Both the position numbers and the translations under genes were made by a program. DNA of 64,000 nt, taken from PALSA-894 sp963757565. GTDB lineage: Bacteria > Pseudomonadota > Alphaproteobacteria > Rhizobiales > Xanthobacteraceae. The stretch covers positions 744,001-808,000 of the forward strand of contig CAVWSB010000011.1 in assembly GCA_963757565.1 (NCBI GenBank). Reading direction: 5' to 3'. Shown in pieces: positions 43,791-52,651 of this stretch. The first letter of the stretch is position 1. Each line of letters starts with the position of its first letter. Below the pieces are notes generated by a model. The model worked only from the letters and a program-made list of their open reading frames with translations. It did no database searches and was not told the origin of the DNA.

Positions 43791-45511
43791 ATGCCCTTAT
43801 TCACGAAGCCACAGGACGAACGCCCCTCGGCGGACGAGGTGCGCGCTGCAATCGAGCGCGCTGTCGGCAAGCGAGGAATTGCGCGGCTCTCCCCAGCTCA
43901 TTGCGTTTCTTCGCTACGTGGTCGAGGCGACGCTGCGCGGCGAGCAGCACCGGATCAAGGGCTACACCATCGCGGTCGAGGCGCTCGGCCGCGGCGACAA
44001 TTTCGATCCGCAGAACGATCCGATCGTACGCGTCGAGGCGACCCGGCTGCGCCGCGCGATCCATCGCTACTACGAGAATGGCGGACGAAGCGACGCGGTG
44101 CAGATCGACCTGCCGCTTGGCAGCTATGTGCCGGTATTTCGCCGCGGTCGCGCTGTGTGTTGCGCCGGTTGCGCGGATTGCTGTGCCGCGCGCGCGGCGC
44201 GCCAGTTGGCGGCAGGTCGCGCTGGTGCTTTTTGGCGCCGGCATTTATGCGGCGCTCGATTTCGCCTTCGATTTCAATACGCCGAACCCGCGGCCGGGGT
44301 CCGCGTTTCTGGCGACGCAATCGCGGGCGGCGGCGGCCTGGCAGGGTCATTCGATTTATCCGGTGATCTTCGTCGGCGCGTTTGCGGCGGCCGCGAACGC
44401 GAAACCGGAAGCGGAGATGTTGCGCGCCAAGCTGCGCGACGCGCTTGCGCGTTTCGACGCGATCCAGGTCGTGGTCGAGGAGCCGCCATCGCGCGAGCAC
44501 TATCAGCTCACCGCGAGCACGGAGTATGACGCCGCCGGGTTGACCGTTTTGACGATGCGGCTGATCGACGGGGCCGACGGCTCGGTCGCGTTTTCGAAGA
44601 CCTTCAGCCGCGACGGACGCGATGGTCGCGAGGAGGACAGCGTTCGCGACACCGACGCCGTCGTGCGCGAAGTGGCGGCGACCCTGGCGCAGCCCTATGG
44701 CATCATCCAGTCGCACGAGCGCAACAAGGACCTGACTGGCGAAAGCGGCGAGACGCAATACCGCTGTCTGCTCGAGGCGTCCGACTATTGGCGCAGTTAC
44801 GATCCACAGCAGCACGCGCGCGCGCGCGACTGCCTGGAGCGCATGACGCGGGCAAGCCCCGGCTTCGCGCTCGGCCACGCGGCTCTCGCGCGGATCCTGA
44901 TCGAGGAGGCTCGCGGCGTGAACGCGCGGCCGGGCAGCCCGCTACCCCTGCAGGATGCCCTGGTTGCGGCACGCCGTGCGGTCGAACTGAAACCGGGGGG
45001 CGCGCGGGCGCATCAGGCGCTCGCCGAGGTGCAATTCGCGCGCGGCGACTATCCGCTCGCCGTCGAGGAGGGGGAGCGCGCGGTCCGGCTCAATCCGTAC
45101 GATCCCAGCGTGGTTGCGGATTACGGCGGCATGCTGGTTGCGCTGGGTGAGGATACGCGGGGCGCCCGTCTGGTCCGTGAGGCCGCGAGCGCGCTCACGG
45201 TGCGGCCGGTATCGCAGGATTTCATGCTCTTTCTGGCAGCCTACCTGGATGGCGATCGCGCGGGAACGGCACGCTACGCCTCGTCGATGACGACGGATGC
45301 GTTTCCGCTCGCGCTGGTGGGGCATGCGATCGCGGCGGCGCAGCGCGGTGAACCGGAGGAGGCGCGCAGGCTGCTCGACCGCCTTGCCGCCACGCGGCCG
45401 GAATGGCGCATGAACTGTCGCGCCGAACTGGCGAAATATCTCCCCGCCGAGACGATCGTGGCGCGCATCGAGCACGACATTGCGCGGATCGACGCTGTCC
45501 CGGGGCAGTGA
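43791..45511 (+). CDS. TPR regulator-like protein with N-terminal cyclase-associated domain (two apparent insertions)
   Basis: About 573 residues. The N-terminal module (about 20-110: LIAFLRYVVEATLRGEQHRI, KGYTIAVEALGRGDNFDPQN, VRVEATRLRRAIHRYYENGG) is the one I know from Hyphomicrobiales TPR and adenylate-cyclase-like proteins. A membrane helix follows (VALVLFGAGIYAALDFAFDF), then a middle domain and TPR-like helices (ARAHQALAEVQFARGDYPLA). No catalytic cyclase domain is seen. Removing one A near 43872 and one C near 44146 joins three frames. A signalling or sensor role is inferred. Confidence 0.75.
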
Positions 45512-45574
45512 CCCGCGCCTTGCCGCTCTCCGGGGCTTGCGTTACTCAGCCCGCCTGACCAGCGGAGCCGCCGG

Positions 45575-47095
45575 GTGTCGAACGAAAAAGCAAACAAGCT
45601 CAAAGCGCGCCTGCCGCGCGGCCTTGGCGACCGCGGCCCAGCCGAGATCGCCGCGACGCGGCGCATGCTGGAGACGATCCGCAAGGTCTACGAGCGCTAC
45701 GGCTTCGAGCCTGTCGAGACGCCGCAGATCGAATACACCGACGCGCTCGGCAAGTTTCTGCCCGATCAGGATCGCCCGAACGAGGGCGTGTTCTCGTTCC
45801 AGGACGACGATGAGCAGTGGCTCTCGCTGCGCTACGACCTGACCGCGCCGCTGGCGCGTTATGTGGCGGAGAATTTCGACGCGCTGCCCAAGCCCTATCG
45901 CTCGTATCGCTTCGGTTACGTGTATCGCAACGAGAAGCCGGGGCCGGGGCGCTTCCGGCAGTTCATGCAGTTCGATGCCGACACGGTCGGCTCGTCGAGT
46001 ATGGCGGCGGATGCCGAGGTCTGCATGATGATCGCCGACACGATGGAGGCGCTTGGCATCCCGCGCGGGAGCTATGTGGTGAAAGTGAATAACCGCAAGG
46101 TGCTGGATGGGGTTCTTGAGTCGATTGGTCTTGTCGGTGAGGGAAACGCGTCGAAGCGCCTCACAGTATTGCGCGCGCTCGACAAATTGGACCGACTGGG
46201 CACCGGCGGTGTTGAAGCGTTGCTTGGCGAAGGTCGCAAAGATGAAAGCGGAGACTTCACCAGGGGTGCCGGTCTTTCAAAAGAACAGGTAGGCGAGATA
46301 TTTCAATATCTGGACTTCGCGAAGGACCAATCGTCGGAAGAATGGAGTCCCTTAGAAGCCGCCGAGAATCAACTTGTGAGCTTGGAGGGCTATGCTCGAA
46401 GTGAGTTAGGCGGAAGCGGTATCAAAGAGCTTTCCGCCGTCGCAGAGCTCATTTCGCAAGCCGGATATTCTGATCGAGTGAAAATTGATCCATATGTCGT
46501 CCGCGGCCTCGAATATTACACAGGCCCGGTGTTCGAAGTTGAACTGACCTTCCCGATCGAAGGCGAGGACGGCAAGCCGGTGCGCTTTGGCTCGGTTGCG
46601 GGCGGCGGGCGCTACGATGGACTGGTCGGACGCTTTCGCGGCGAGAACATTCCGGCGACCGGCATCTCCATCGGTGTGTCGCGCCTGATGGCGGCGCTTC
46701 AGCACCTGAAGAAAGTCGAGACGACGCCCGAGCCTGGCCCCGTGGTCGTCACCGTGTTCGATCAGGACCGTGCCGCCGACTACCAGAAGATGGTCGCGAG
46801 CCTGCGCAACGCCGGCATCCGCGCCGAGCTTTATCTCGGCTCCGGCAAATTCGGCGCGCAGATGAAATATGCCGACAAGCGCGGAAGCCCTTGCGCCGTC
46901 ATTCAGGGCGCCGACGAAAAGGCCAAAGGCGAAGTGCAGATCAAGGATCTCATCTTCGGCGCGACGATCTCGTCGATCAAGGACCGCGACGAATACAAGG
47001 CCGCGCAGGCCAAGGCCCAGTTCGCGGTGCCGGAAGAAAGTCTGATCGAGGAAGTGCGCAAGCTGCTCGACCGGCATAGGGTGCGGTGGGAGTAG
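45575..47095 (+). CDS. hisS: histidine--tRNA ligase
   Basis: A 506-residue class II synthetase; GTG start after a GGAG site. Motif 2 lies in YRNEKPGPGRFRQFMQFDAD, and the histidine-specific RGLEYYTG loop at about 308-316. A C-terminal anticodon-binding domain (about 400-500) ends the protein. It charges tRNA-His in the cytosol. The reading frame is intact, but bases about 46100-46510, covering the inserted helical domain and the HisA motif, have strikingly lower GC and different codon choice (see separate feature). It stands upstream of hisZ-hisG, interrupted by two unrelated genes. Confidence 0.95.
   Translation: MSNEKANKLKARLPRGLGDRGPAEIAATRRMLETIRKVYERYGFEPVETPQIEYTDALGKFLPDQDRPNEGVFSFQDDDEQWLSLRYDLTAPLARYVAENFDALPKPYRSYRFGYVYRNEKPGPGRFRQFMQFDADTVGSSSMAADAEVCMMIADTMEALGIPRGSYVVKVNNRKVLDGVLESIGLVGEGNASKRLTVLRALDKLDRLGTGGVEALLGEGRKDESGDFTRGAGLSKEQVGEIFQYLDFAKDQSSEEWSPLEAAENQLVSLEGYARSELGGSGIKELSAVAELISQAGYSDRVKIDPYVVRGLEYYTGPVFEVELTFPIEGEDGKPVRFGSVAGGGRYDGLVGRFRGENIPATGISIGVSRLMAALQHLKKVETTPEPGPVVVTVFDQDRAADYQKMVASLRNAGIRAELYLGSGKFGAQMKYADKRGSPCAVIQGADEKAKGEVQIKDLIFGATISSIKDRDEYKAAQAKAQFAVPEESLIEEVRKLLDRHRVRWE
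46100..46510 (+). other. low-GC mosaic segment inside hisS
   Basis: By hand count the window 46081-46500 is about 53 percent GC, against mid-60s on both sides. Third positions change from nearly all G/C to many A/T (for example GGT CTT GTC GGT GAG, then AAA ATT GAT CCA TAT). The frame is unbroken. The segment encodes residues about 176-312. A replacement by a homologous fragment from a lower-GC relative is one explanation. Confidence 0.65.
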
Positions 47096-47125
47096 GGCGC
47101 GGCCCCTCCGAGCTTTCTCTTCCTT

Positions 47126-47242
47126 CCCCTCTCCCCAACGGGGAGAGGGTCGCCGCGAAGCGGCGGGGAGAGGGGGCAATTTAGAAAAAGCCCTCTCCCG
47201 GCTCGCTGCGCTCGCCACCCTCTCCCGCAAGCGGGAGAGGGG
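47126..47242. repeat. CCCTCTCC-type palindromic repeat pair
   Basis: Two hairpins, CCCTCTCCCC-AAC-GGGGAGAGGG (about 47127-47149) and CCCTCTCCCGC-AA-GCGGGAGAGGG (47218-47241), are separated by a purine-rich linker. This repeat type is widespread in proteobacteria and can act as a bidirectional terminator. It lies between the convergent hisS and DUF3617 genes. Confidence 0.8.
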
Positions 47243-47271
47243 AAAGCGCAGTACCGGGTTCGGGCTTGCCC

Positions 47272-47815
47272 TTACTTCTTCATCCCACCAGGCGTCGCTG
47301 GCGCGCCCGCCGCGCCTGCCTTCATATCGAGGATGTTCATCTTGCGGCCGTTCGCCATGATGATGTCGCCGGGCTTCTGGTCCGCCGCACAGGCGCTGAG
47401 CCATTTGGCATCGATCTGCATCTTGCTTTCGGCCGGAAGGTTGGGGACCGCCGGGCCACCCTCGCGCTTGGTGTCGACGTTCACCGTGTAGGCCGAGTTG
47501 AAGCTGCCGGTGACGACCGCATGCGAGGTCGCGGTGCCCATTCCCATGTCGCACACCGAGTTCGACCGTGATGGTATCGCCCGCGCGCTGCATGTCCTGC
47601 TTGCTGCACTTGGCGGCCTGCGCGTTGCCGAGCGAATTCATCTCCTTGTCGGTTGCCGCATCGATGCAGTGCTGAAACACCTGCGCGGGCAGGTTGCGTC
47701 CGACGAACGTCATCTTCATCTCCCACAATCCGGGCTTGCGGGCCGGCAGCTCGAGCGCCGCGGCGGGGGTGGCGGTCAGCGCGGCGGCGAGGGCGGCAAA
47801 AGCAGGCAGGCGCAT
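47272..47815 (-). CDS. DUF3617-family exported protein (one apparent insertion)
   Basis: About 180 residues. The signal peptide (MRLPAFAALAAALTATPAAA) is followed by LELPARKPGLWEMKMTFVGR, the conserved opening of DUF3617 (a 'PG.W' motif), with Cys pairs near HCIDAATDKEM and AAKCSKQDM. The second half (MGMGTATSHAVVTGSFNSAY and on, ending GGMKK) is one frame over. Removing one C near 47566 gives VESVCDMGMG. The family is periplasmic, of unknown function. Start at 47815. Confidence 0.8.
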
Positions 47816-47929
47816 GAAGATACTCCTTGGAATCGTGAGGGGCCGTCCCATATGGGGCGCTCCCGGCGGAACGATGGCAGCGCTGTCCCGTTGTCCGGCG
47901 CTACTCCCGATTTGATACAATGATTGCCG

Positions 47930-48844
47930 ATGAAGCTCCTGACCGTCCGCCACGCCACCACCTACCGCTATTCGGCCCCGGTCACCTTCGGCCAGCACCG
48001 GCTGATGATGCGCCCGCGCGACAGCCATGACCTGCGCCTCGTCGGCGCCGAGCTCGCGCTCTCGCCGCATGGCAAGGTACGCTGGATGCACGATGTTTTC
48101 GGCAATTCGGTCGCGCTGATCGATTTCGAGGAAGCGGCCGCCGAACTATCCATCGTCTCGACGCTGGCGATCGAGCGCTATGCCCTGCGCCGGCCGGATT
48201 TTCCGATCTCGGCCGAGGCCGAGACCTATCCGTTCGTTTATTCGGCGAACGACCGCTCCGATCTCGGCCGCCTGCTGGAGCGCCACTATCCCGACCCGCG
48301 CGGCGTCGTGGACGCGTGGGCGCGGCGCTTCATCCACCAGACGCCCGCCTATACCTTCAACCTGCTCGCCACCATGAACGCCGCGATCCGCGGCTCGTTC
48401 GAATATCGGGCGCGCGAGGAGGAGGGCACGCAGTCGCCGGTGGAAACCATCGAGATGAAAAGCGGCACCTGCCGCGATTATGCGCTGCTCTATATCGAGG
48501 CGGCGCGCGCGCTCGGCTTCGGGGCGCGGTTCGTGTCGGGTTATCTCTACGATCCGGCGCTCGACGGAGGTGAAGGCCTGCAGGGCGCGGGCGCCACCCA
48601 CGCCTGGGCCGAGGTCTATCTTCCAGGCGCCGGCTGGGTCGAGTTTGACCCGACCAACTCGATCGTGGCGGGCGAGAACCTGATCCGCATCGCGGTGACC
48701 CGCGATCCCGCGCAGGCGATCCCGATCGGCGGAAGCTTTTTCGGCGACGCAAATTATCTCGGCATGACGGTGGATGTAACCGTGCACGCCGAAACCACGC
48801 CGCCCACGCTCGCGCCCGCCGTCAACGAGGCGATCGGTTCCTGA
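47930..48844 (+). CDS. transglutaminase-like protein (3), paralogue of the gene at 34074
   Basis: A 304-residue protein. The N-terminal domain (LTVRHATTYRYSAPVTFGQH) and core residues (Cys in KSGTCRDYALL, His in ATHAWAEVYLP, Asp in EFDPTNS) give the same architecture and a complete triad as in the gene at 34074-34946. Differences in the middle region argue for paralogy rather than recent copying. Activity unknown. An ATG at 47930 is preferred over a TTG at 47924. It is divergent from the DUF3617 gene and has no obvious operon partner. Confidence 0.9.
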   Translation: MKLLTVRHATTYRYSAPVTFGQHRLMMRPRDSHDLRLVGAELALSPHGKVRWMHDVFGNSVALIDFEEAAAELSIVSTLAIERYALRRPDFPISAEAETYPFVYSANDRSDLGRLLERHYPDPRGVVDAWARRFIHQTPAYTFNLLATMNAAIRGSFEYRAREEEGTQSPVETIEMKSGTCRDYALLYIEAARALGFGARFVSGYLYDPALDGGEGLQGAGATHAWAEVYLPGAGWVEFDPTNSIVAGENLIRIAVTRDPAQAIPIGGSFFGDANYLGMTVDVTVHAETTPPTLAPAVNEAIGS

Positions 48845-49020
48845 GGCGCGGCGCTCAACTCGCTGATTTTGTTATCTTTATTGCTTCGGATGGTGTGAGC
48901 ATTAAGCGCACCGGGCGATCGCAATCGAAACCTTAACGTGAGCGTGCTAAAGCCCCGCGCCAATCGAAACACGGAATTGCGACGGCGCGCCATGCGCAGC
49001 AATCGACGGATAGTCCGGTC

Positions 49021-50148
49021 ATGACCGCGCCCGACCCACGGGCGGAGGCGCTCGTCGCGCATTACGAGCGCGCGGGATACGCGCGCGTTGCGCCCGCCAT
49101 GCTCCAGCCGGCCGAGCCGTTCCTCGACCTGTCGGGCGAGGATATCCGCCGCCGCATGTTCCTGACCACCGATCCGGACGGGCGCGAGCTGTGCCTGCGG
49201 CCGGACCTGACCATTCCGGTGTCGCGCGATTACCTCGCCTCGCCGCGGCCGGCGAGGCGCTCGGCTTTTGTTATCTCGGCGCCGGTGTTTCGCCATCGCG
49301 CCGACGGGCCGGCGGAGTTCATCCAGGGCGGCATCGAGTCCTTCGGACGGCGCGACACCGCCGCGGCCGACGCCGAGATGCTGTCGCTCGGCCTGGAGGC
49401 GACGACCCATTACGGCATTGCGGCGCCGGACATCCGCATCGGTGATGTCGGATTGTTCTCGGCGCTCATCGCGGCGCTCGATCTTGCGCCGGCCTGGAAA
49501 CGGCGGCTGGTGAAGGACTTCAACCGTGCCGGCAGCCTGGCGAGCGATCTTGATCGCCTGGTCAGCGCCGCCGCAAGCGAGCGGCCGGAATATCACGGCG
49601 TGCTCACCGCACTGGCCGGCTCCGACCCGAAGGCTGCGCACGCGCTGGTCACCGATCTGCTCTCGATTGCCGGTATCACGGCGGTCGGCGGACGCTCGGT
49701 CGGCGAGATCGCGGACCGTTTTCTCGAACAGGCCGCACTCGGGGCAAGCTCTGGCCTGCCGCGCGCGACGCGCGCGCTGATCGAGCAGTTTCTCGCGATC
49801 AACGGCGACCCGGACGAAGCCGCCGATGCGCTGCGTACGCTCGCGGCGGAAGCCGAGCTCGATCTCTCCGCCGCACTCGACCTGTTCGAAAGTCGCACCG
49901 GCTTCCTCGCCGCGCAGGGCGTGGAGGTCTCGCGCATCAAGTTCTCGACCGCGTTCGGGCGCGGGCTCGATTACTACACCGGCTTCGTGTTCGAACTGCA
50001 CGACCGCGAGATGCGTCTCGACCGCCAGCTTGTCGCGGGCGGCCGCTACGACGAACTGCTCACGCGCCTCGGCGCAGTCGCGCCGATCCCGGCGGTCGGA
50101 TTTGCGGTGTGGATCGAGCGGCTCAATGAAATCGGGAGCGCCGCGTGA
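49021..50148 (+). CDS. hisZ: ATP phosphoribosyltransferase regulatory subunit
   Basis: A 375-residue HisRS-like protein lacking the anticodon domain. It keeps the class II core (RRRMFLTTDPDGRELCLRPD, FVISAPVFRHRADGPAEFIQ) and the RGLDYYTGFVFELHD loop but does not charge tRNA. HisZ binds HisG and enables feedback-controlled first-step activity in histidine biosynthesis. Its stop overlaps the hisG GTG start by four bases (GTGA), so the two are coupled. The frame is clean. Confidence 0.93.
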   Translation: MTAPDPRAEALVAHYERAGYARVAPAMLQPAEPFLDLSGEDIRRRMFLTTDPDGRELCLRPDLTIPVSRDYLASPRPARRSAFVISAPVFRHRADGPAEFIQGGIESFGRRDTAAADAEMLSLGLEATTHYGIAAPDIRIGDVGLFSALIAALDLAPAWKRRLVKDFNRAGSLASDLDRLVSAAASERPEYHGVLTALAGSDPKAAHALVTDLLSIAGITAVGGRSVGEIADRFLEQAALGASSGLPRATRALIEQFLAINGDPDEAADALRTLAAEAELDLSAALDLFESRTGFLAAQGVEVSRIKFSTAFGRGLDYYTGFVFELHDREMRLDRQLVAGGRYDELLTRLGAVAPIPAVGFAVWIERLNEIGSAA

Positions 50149-51123
50149 GCGCTTCCTTCGTGATCGCGGTGCCGTCGAAGGGACGGCTGCAGGAGAACGC
50201 CGAGGCGTTCTTCGCGCGCGCGGGGCTCAAACTCGTCAAACCGCGGGGCGCGCGCGAATATCGTGGCGCCATTGCGGGCATCCCGGGCGTGGAGGTCGCG
50301 TATCTGTCGGCCTCCGACATCACGTCGCAACTGGGCCTCGGCGCGGTGCATTTCGGCGTCACCGGAGAGGACCAGATCCGCGAAATGTATGCGGATGCCG
50401 AGACGCGCGTCGTGCTGATCGACAAGCTCGGCTTCGGTGAGGCGAATGTCGTGGTCGCGGTGCCGCAGGCCTGGATCGACGTGCGCTCGATGGCCGACCT
50501 CGACGATGTTGCGACCGCATTCCGCGGCACGCATGACCGCAAGATGCGCGTCGCGACCAAATACGTGAACCTGACGCGTCAATATTTCTCGCAGCACGGC
50601 ATCATCGACTATCGCATCGTCGAAAGCCTCGGCGCGACCGAGGGCGCGCCCGCGGCCGGCACGGCCGAGATGATCGTCGACATCACGACGACCGGCGCGA
50701 CACTTGCGGCCAACGGCCTGAAAGTGCTCGACGACGGCGTCATGCTGCGCTCGGAGGCAAACCTGATCGCGGCGACGCGCCGCCGAATGGGGTGCGATGG
50801 AGCGCGAGACCGCGCGGCTCATTCTCGATCGCATCGCGGCGCAGGGCCGCGCCAAATCTTTCCGCGAGGTGCGTACGCGCGCGCCCGGCATCAACGACAA
50901 GGTGCTGGCCGACGCAAAGCAGCGCTTCGGCATCGCGACACCGTTCGGCGGGCCGACTTCGTCCGGCATGATCACGCTGCATTGCCCGCCCGCGAACGTG
51001 CACGCGCTCGCAAACTTCCTGCGCGAGCAGGGCGCCGAGAGCGTAACGGTCGCGGACATCGATTATGTGTTCACGCGCGACAATCCGCTCTATGCGAAGC
51101 TGGAGGCGGGGCTGGCGGGCTGA
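50145..51123 (+). CDS. hisG: ATP phosphoribosyltransferase (one apparent insertion)
   Basis: About 325 residues after repair, the length usual in alphaproteobacteria. The N-terminal region (FVIAVPSKGRLQENAEAFFA), the GDE-type GVTGEDQIREMYADAE motif and the PRPP site AGTAEMIVDITTTGATL are present. Then the frame shifts: removing one T in GGG-T-GCGATGG near 50791 gives MGAMERETARLILDRIAAQG and the C-terminal half ending in AKLEAGLAG. The enzyme joins ATP and PRPP in the first step of histidine biosynthesis. A true break would be auxotrophic, so an error in the sequence is likely. Confidence 0.9.
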
Positions 51124-51126
51124 CGC

Positions 51127-51588
51127 TCAGGCGTCGGCGCCTTCGCTCTTCGTCCGAAACACAACGAAATGCGTGATCGTGAAGTTCACCGCGAAGCTGA
51201 CCAGGATCGCGATCGCCTTGGCGGCCCAGACCGGCATGAACTTCGCCGCGATCACGATCGTGATGGTGGAGGCGGTGACCGCCACCAGTCCTGAGCCGAC
51301 GAAGCCGGCATAGTGCTTCAGGCTCAGCCTGCCGCCGGTCTCGGCCGAGAAGGTCGTGACCGAGTTCATCACATACGAGCCGGTATTGGCGACAAACCAG
51401 GCGGTCACGTTCGCGATGATCAGCGAGGGCGTGACGACGCCGTACATAAAGAAGAAGATCGCGGCATCGACGGCGGTGTTGATCAGGCCGACCAGCGCGA
51501 ATGAGATCGCCTTCAGCGCGACCGCGCGCTCCTGCCAGGCGGCGGCGAGGCGTTCGCGCAGGTTCTCGACCGGCATCGGCAGGCGCAT
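51127..51588 (-). CDS. GtrA-family membrane protein
   Basis: A 153-residue protein with four helices. The landmarks (ISFALVGLINTAVDAAIFFF, VTAWFVANTGSYVMNSVTTF) match GtrA, a small partner of GtrB/GT2 enzymes thought to flip or handle polyprenyl-phosphate sugars in the inner membrane. It is encoded opposite, and close (76 bp apart at the 5' ends), to the GT2 gene at 51665, so a shared regulatory region is likely. It converges with hisG, with 3 bp between. Confidence 0.88.
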   Translation of the reverse strand: MRLPMPVENLRERLAAAWQERAVALKAISFALVGLINTAVDAAIFFFMYGVVTPSLIIANVTAWFVANTGSYVMNSVTTFSAETGGRLSLKHYAGFVGSGLVAVTASTITIVIAAKFMPVWAAKAIAILVSFAVNFTITHFVVFRTKSEGADA

Positions 51589-51664
51589 GCGGCCCGCTTA
51601 GCACGGCGAACCGGCCCGGCGCGACCAATTCAATTTGTCTGTCCAATGGGATATAACCCTTCGC

Positions 51665-52651
51665 ATGAAAGCCGGGCTTTCCATCGTGGTTCCGCTCTAC
51701 AACGAGGCGAACGGCCTCGCGCGCCTGCATGCGCAGCTGGGCGACGTCGCGCGCAAGCTCGCCGAGACGCGCGATCTCTCGGTCGAGGTCGTCTATGTGG
51801 ACGACGGCAGCCGCGACAACACGCTGCAGATCGCGCGCAATCTGCCCGCGACGAGTTTCGACGTGCAGGTGGTGGCGCTCTCGCGCAACTTCGGCAAGGA
51901 AGCGGCACTCGCGGCCGGCCTCGATCATGCGGCGCGCGGGGCGGTTCTGTTCATGGATGGCGATGGTCAGCACCCGCCCGCGCTGATCGACACGCTGGTC
52001 GGCCACTGGCTCGATGGCGGTTACGACGTCGTCTACACCGCGAAGGCACACCGCGCGAACGAGTCGGTGCTGCGGCGCCTCGGCAGCAAGACCTTCTACA
52101 CGCTGCTCAACTGGGGTTCGCGTCACAAGATCCCGGAGGATGCTGGTGACTTCCGTCTGCTCTCGCCGCGCGCGGCGTTGGCGTTGCGCCAGATGCCGGA
52201 GCGAAATCGCTTCTTCAAAGGGCTCGCGAGCTGGATCGGCTTCAAGCAGCTCCGCGTCGGTTACGAACCGGATGAACGTGCGCACGGCAAGACCACGTTC
52301 GGCTGGCGCTCGCTGATCGGCCTGTCGATCGAGGGGATCACCTCGTTCTCGGTCGCGCCGCTGCGGCTTGCGAGCCTGCTTGGCCTCGTCCTCGCGGCAA
52401 GCGCGATGGTGTTCGGCGCCAGCATGCTATTCGAGGTGCTGTTCTACGGCGTCGCCGTGCCGGGCTATCCGTCGGTCGTGGTCGGTCTGATGGTGCTCGG
52501 CGGCGTGCAGCTCGTAATGATCGGCGTGCTCGGCGAATACATCGGCAAGATTCTCGCCGAGCAGAAGGCGCGCCCGATCTACTTCGTGGCCGAGCACAGC
52601 GTGAAGGCGGCGGAAGGCGATGCCGGCGAAACGCGCACAGCGGCCGAATAG
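51665..52651 (+). CDS. GtrB-like polyprenyl-phosphate glycosyltransferase (GT2)
   Basis: A 328-residue enzyme. The GT-A core has LSIVVPLYNEANG, VVYVDDGSRDNT and the DxD-type LFMDGDGQHPPAL. A LRRLGSKTFYTLLNWGSRHK segment and two C-terminal helices (about 240-300) with the IGVLGEYIGKILAEQKARPI tail follow, typical of GtrB/DPM1-like enzymes. It makes a polyprenyl-phosphate sugar for periplasmic transfer. It forms a unit with the ChbG-like deacetylase that starts right after its stop, and a divergent pair with GtrA. A second enzyme of the same class is at 29546-30500. Confidence 0.92.
   Translation: MKAGLSIVVPLYNEANGLARLHAQLGDVARKLAETRDLSVEVVYVDDGSRDNTLQIARNLPATSFDVQVVALSRNFGKEAALAAGLDHAARGAVLFMDGDGQHPPALIDTLVGHWLDGGYDVVYTAKAHRANESVLRRLGSKTFYTLLNWGSRHKIPEDAGDFRLLSPRAALALRQMPERNRFFKGLASWIGFKQLRVGYEPDERAHGKTTFGWRSLIGLSIEGITSFSVAPLRLASLLGLVLAASAMVFGASMLFEVLFYGVAVPGYPSVVVGLMVLGGVQLVMIGVLGEYIGKILAEQKARPIYFVAEHSVKAAEGDAGETRTAAE

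Noticed and set aside
43791..51123. Programmed ribosomal frameshifting in hisG, lspA or the TPR protein
   Set aside because: Shifts occur at varied, non-slippery sites in many unrelated genes, and none has a stop-codon or Shine-Dalgarno stimulator like known programmed sites.
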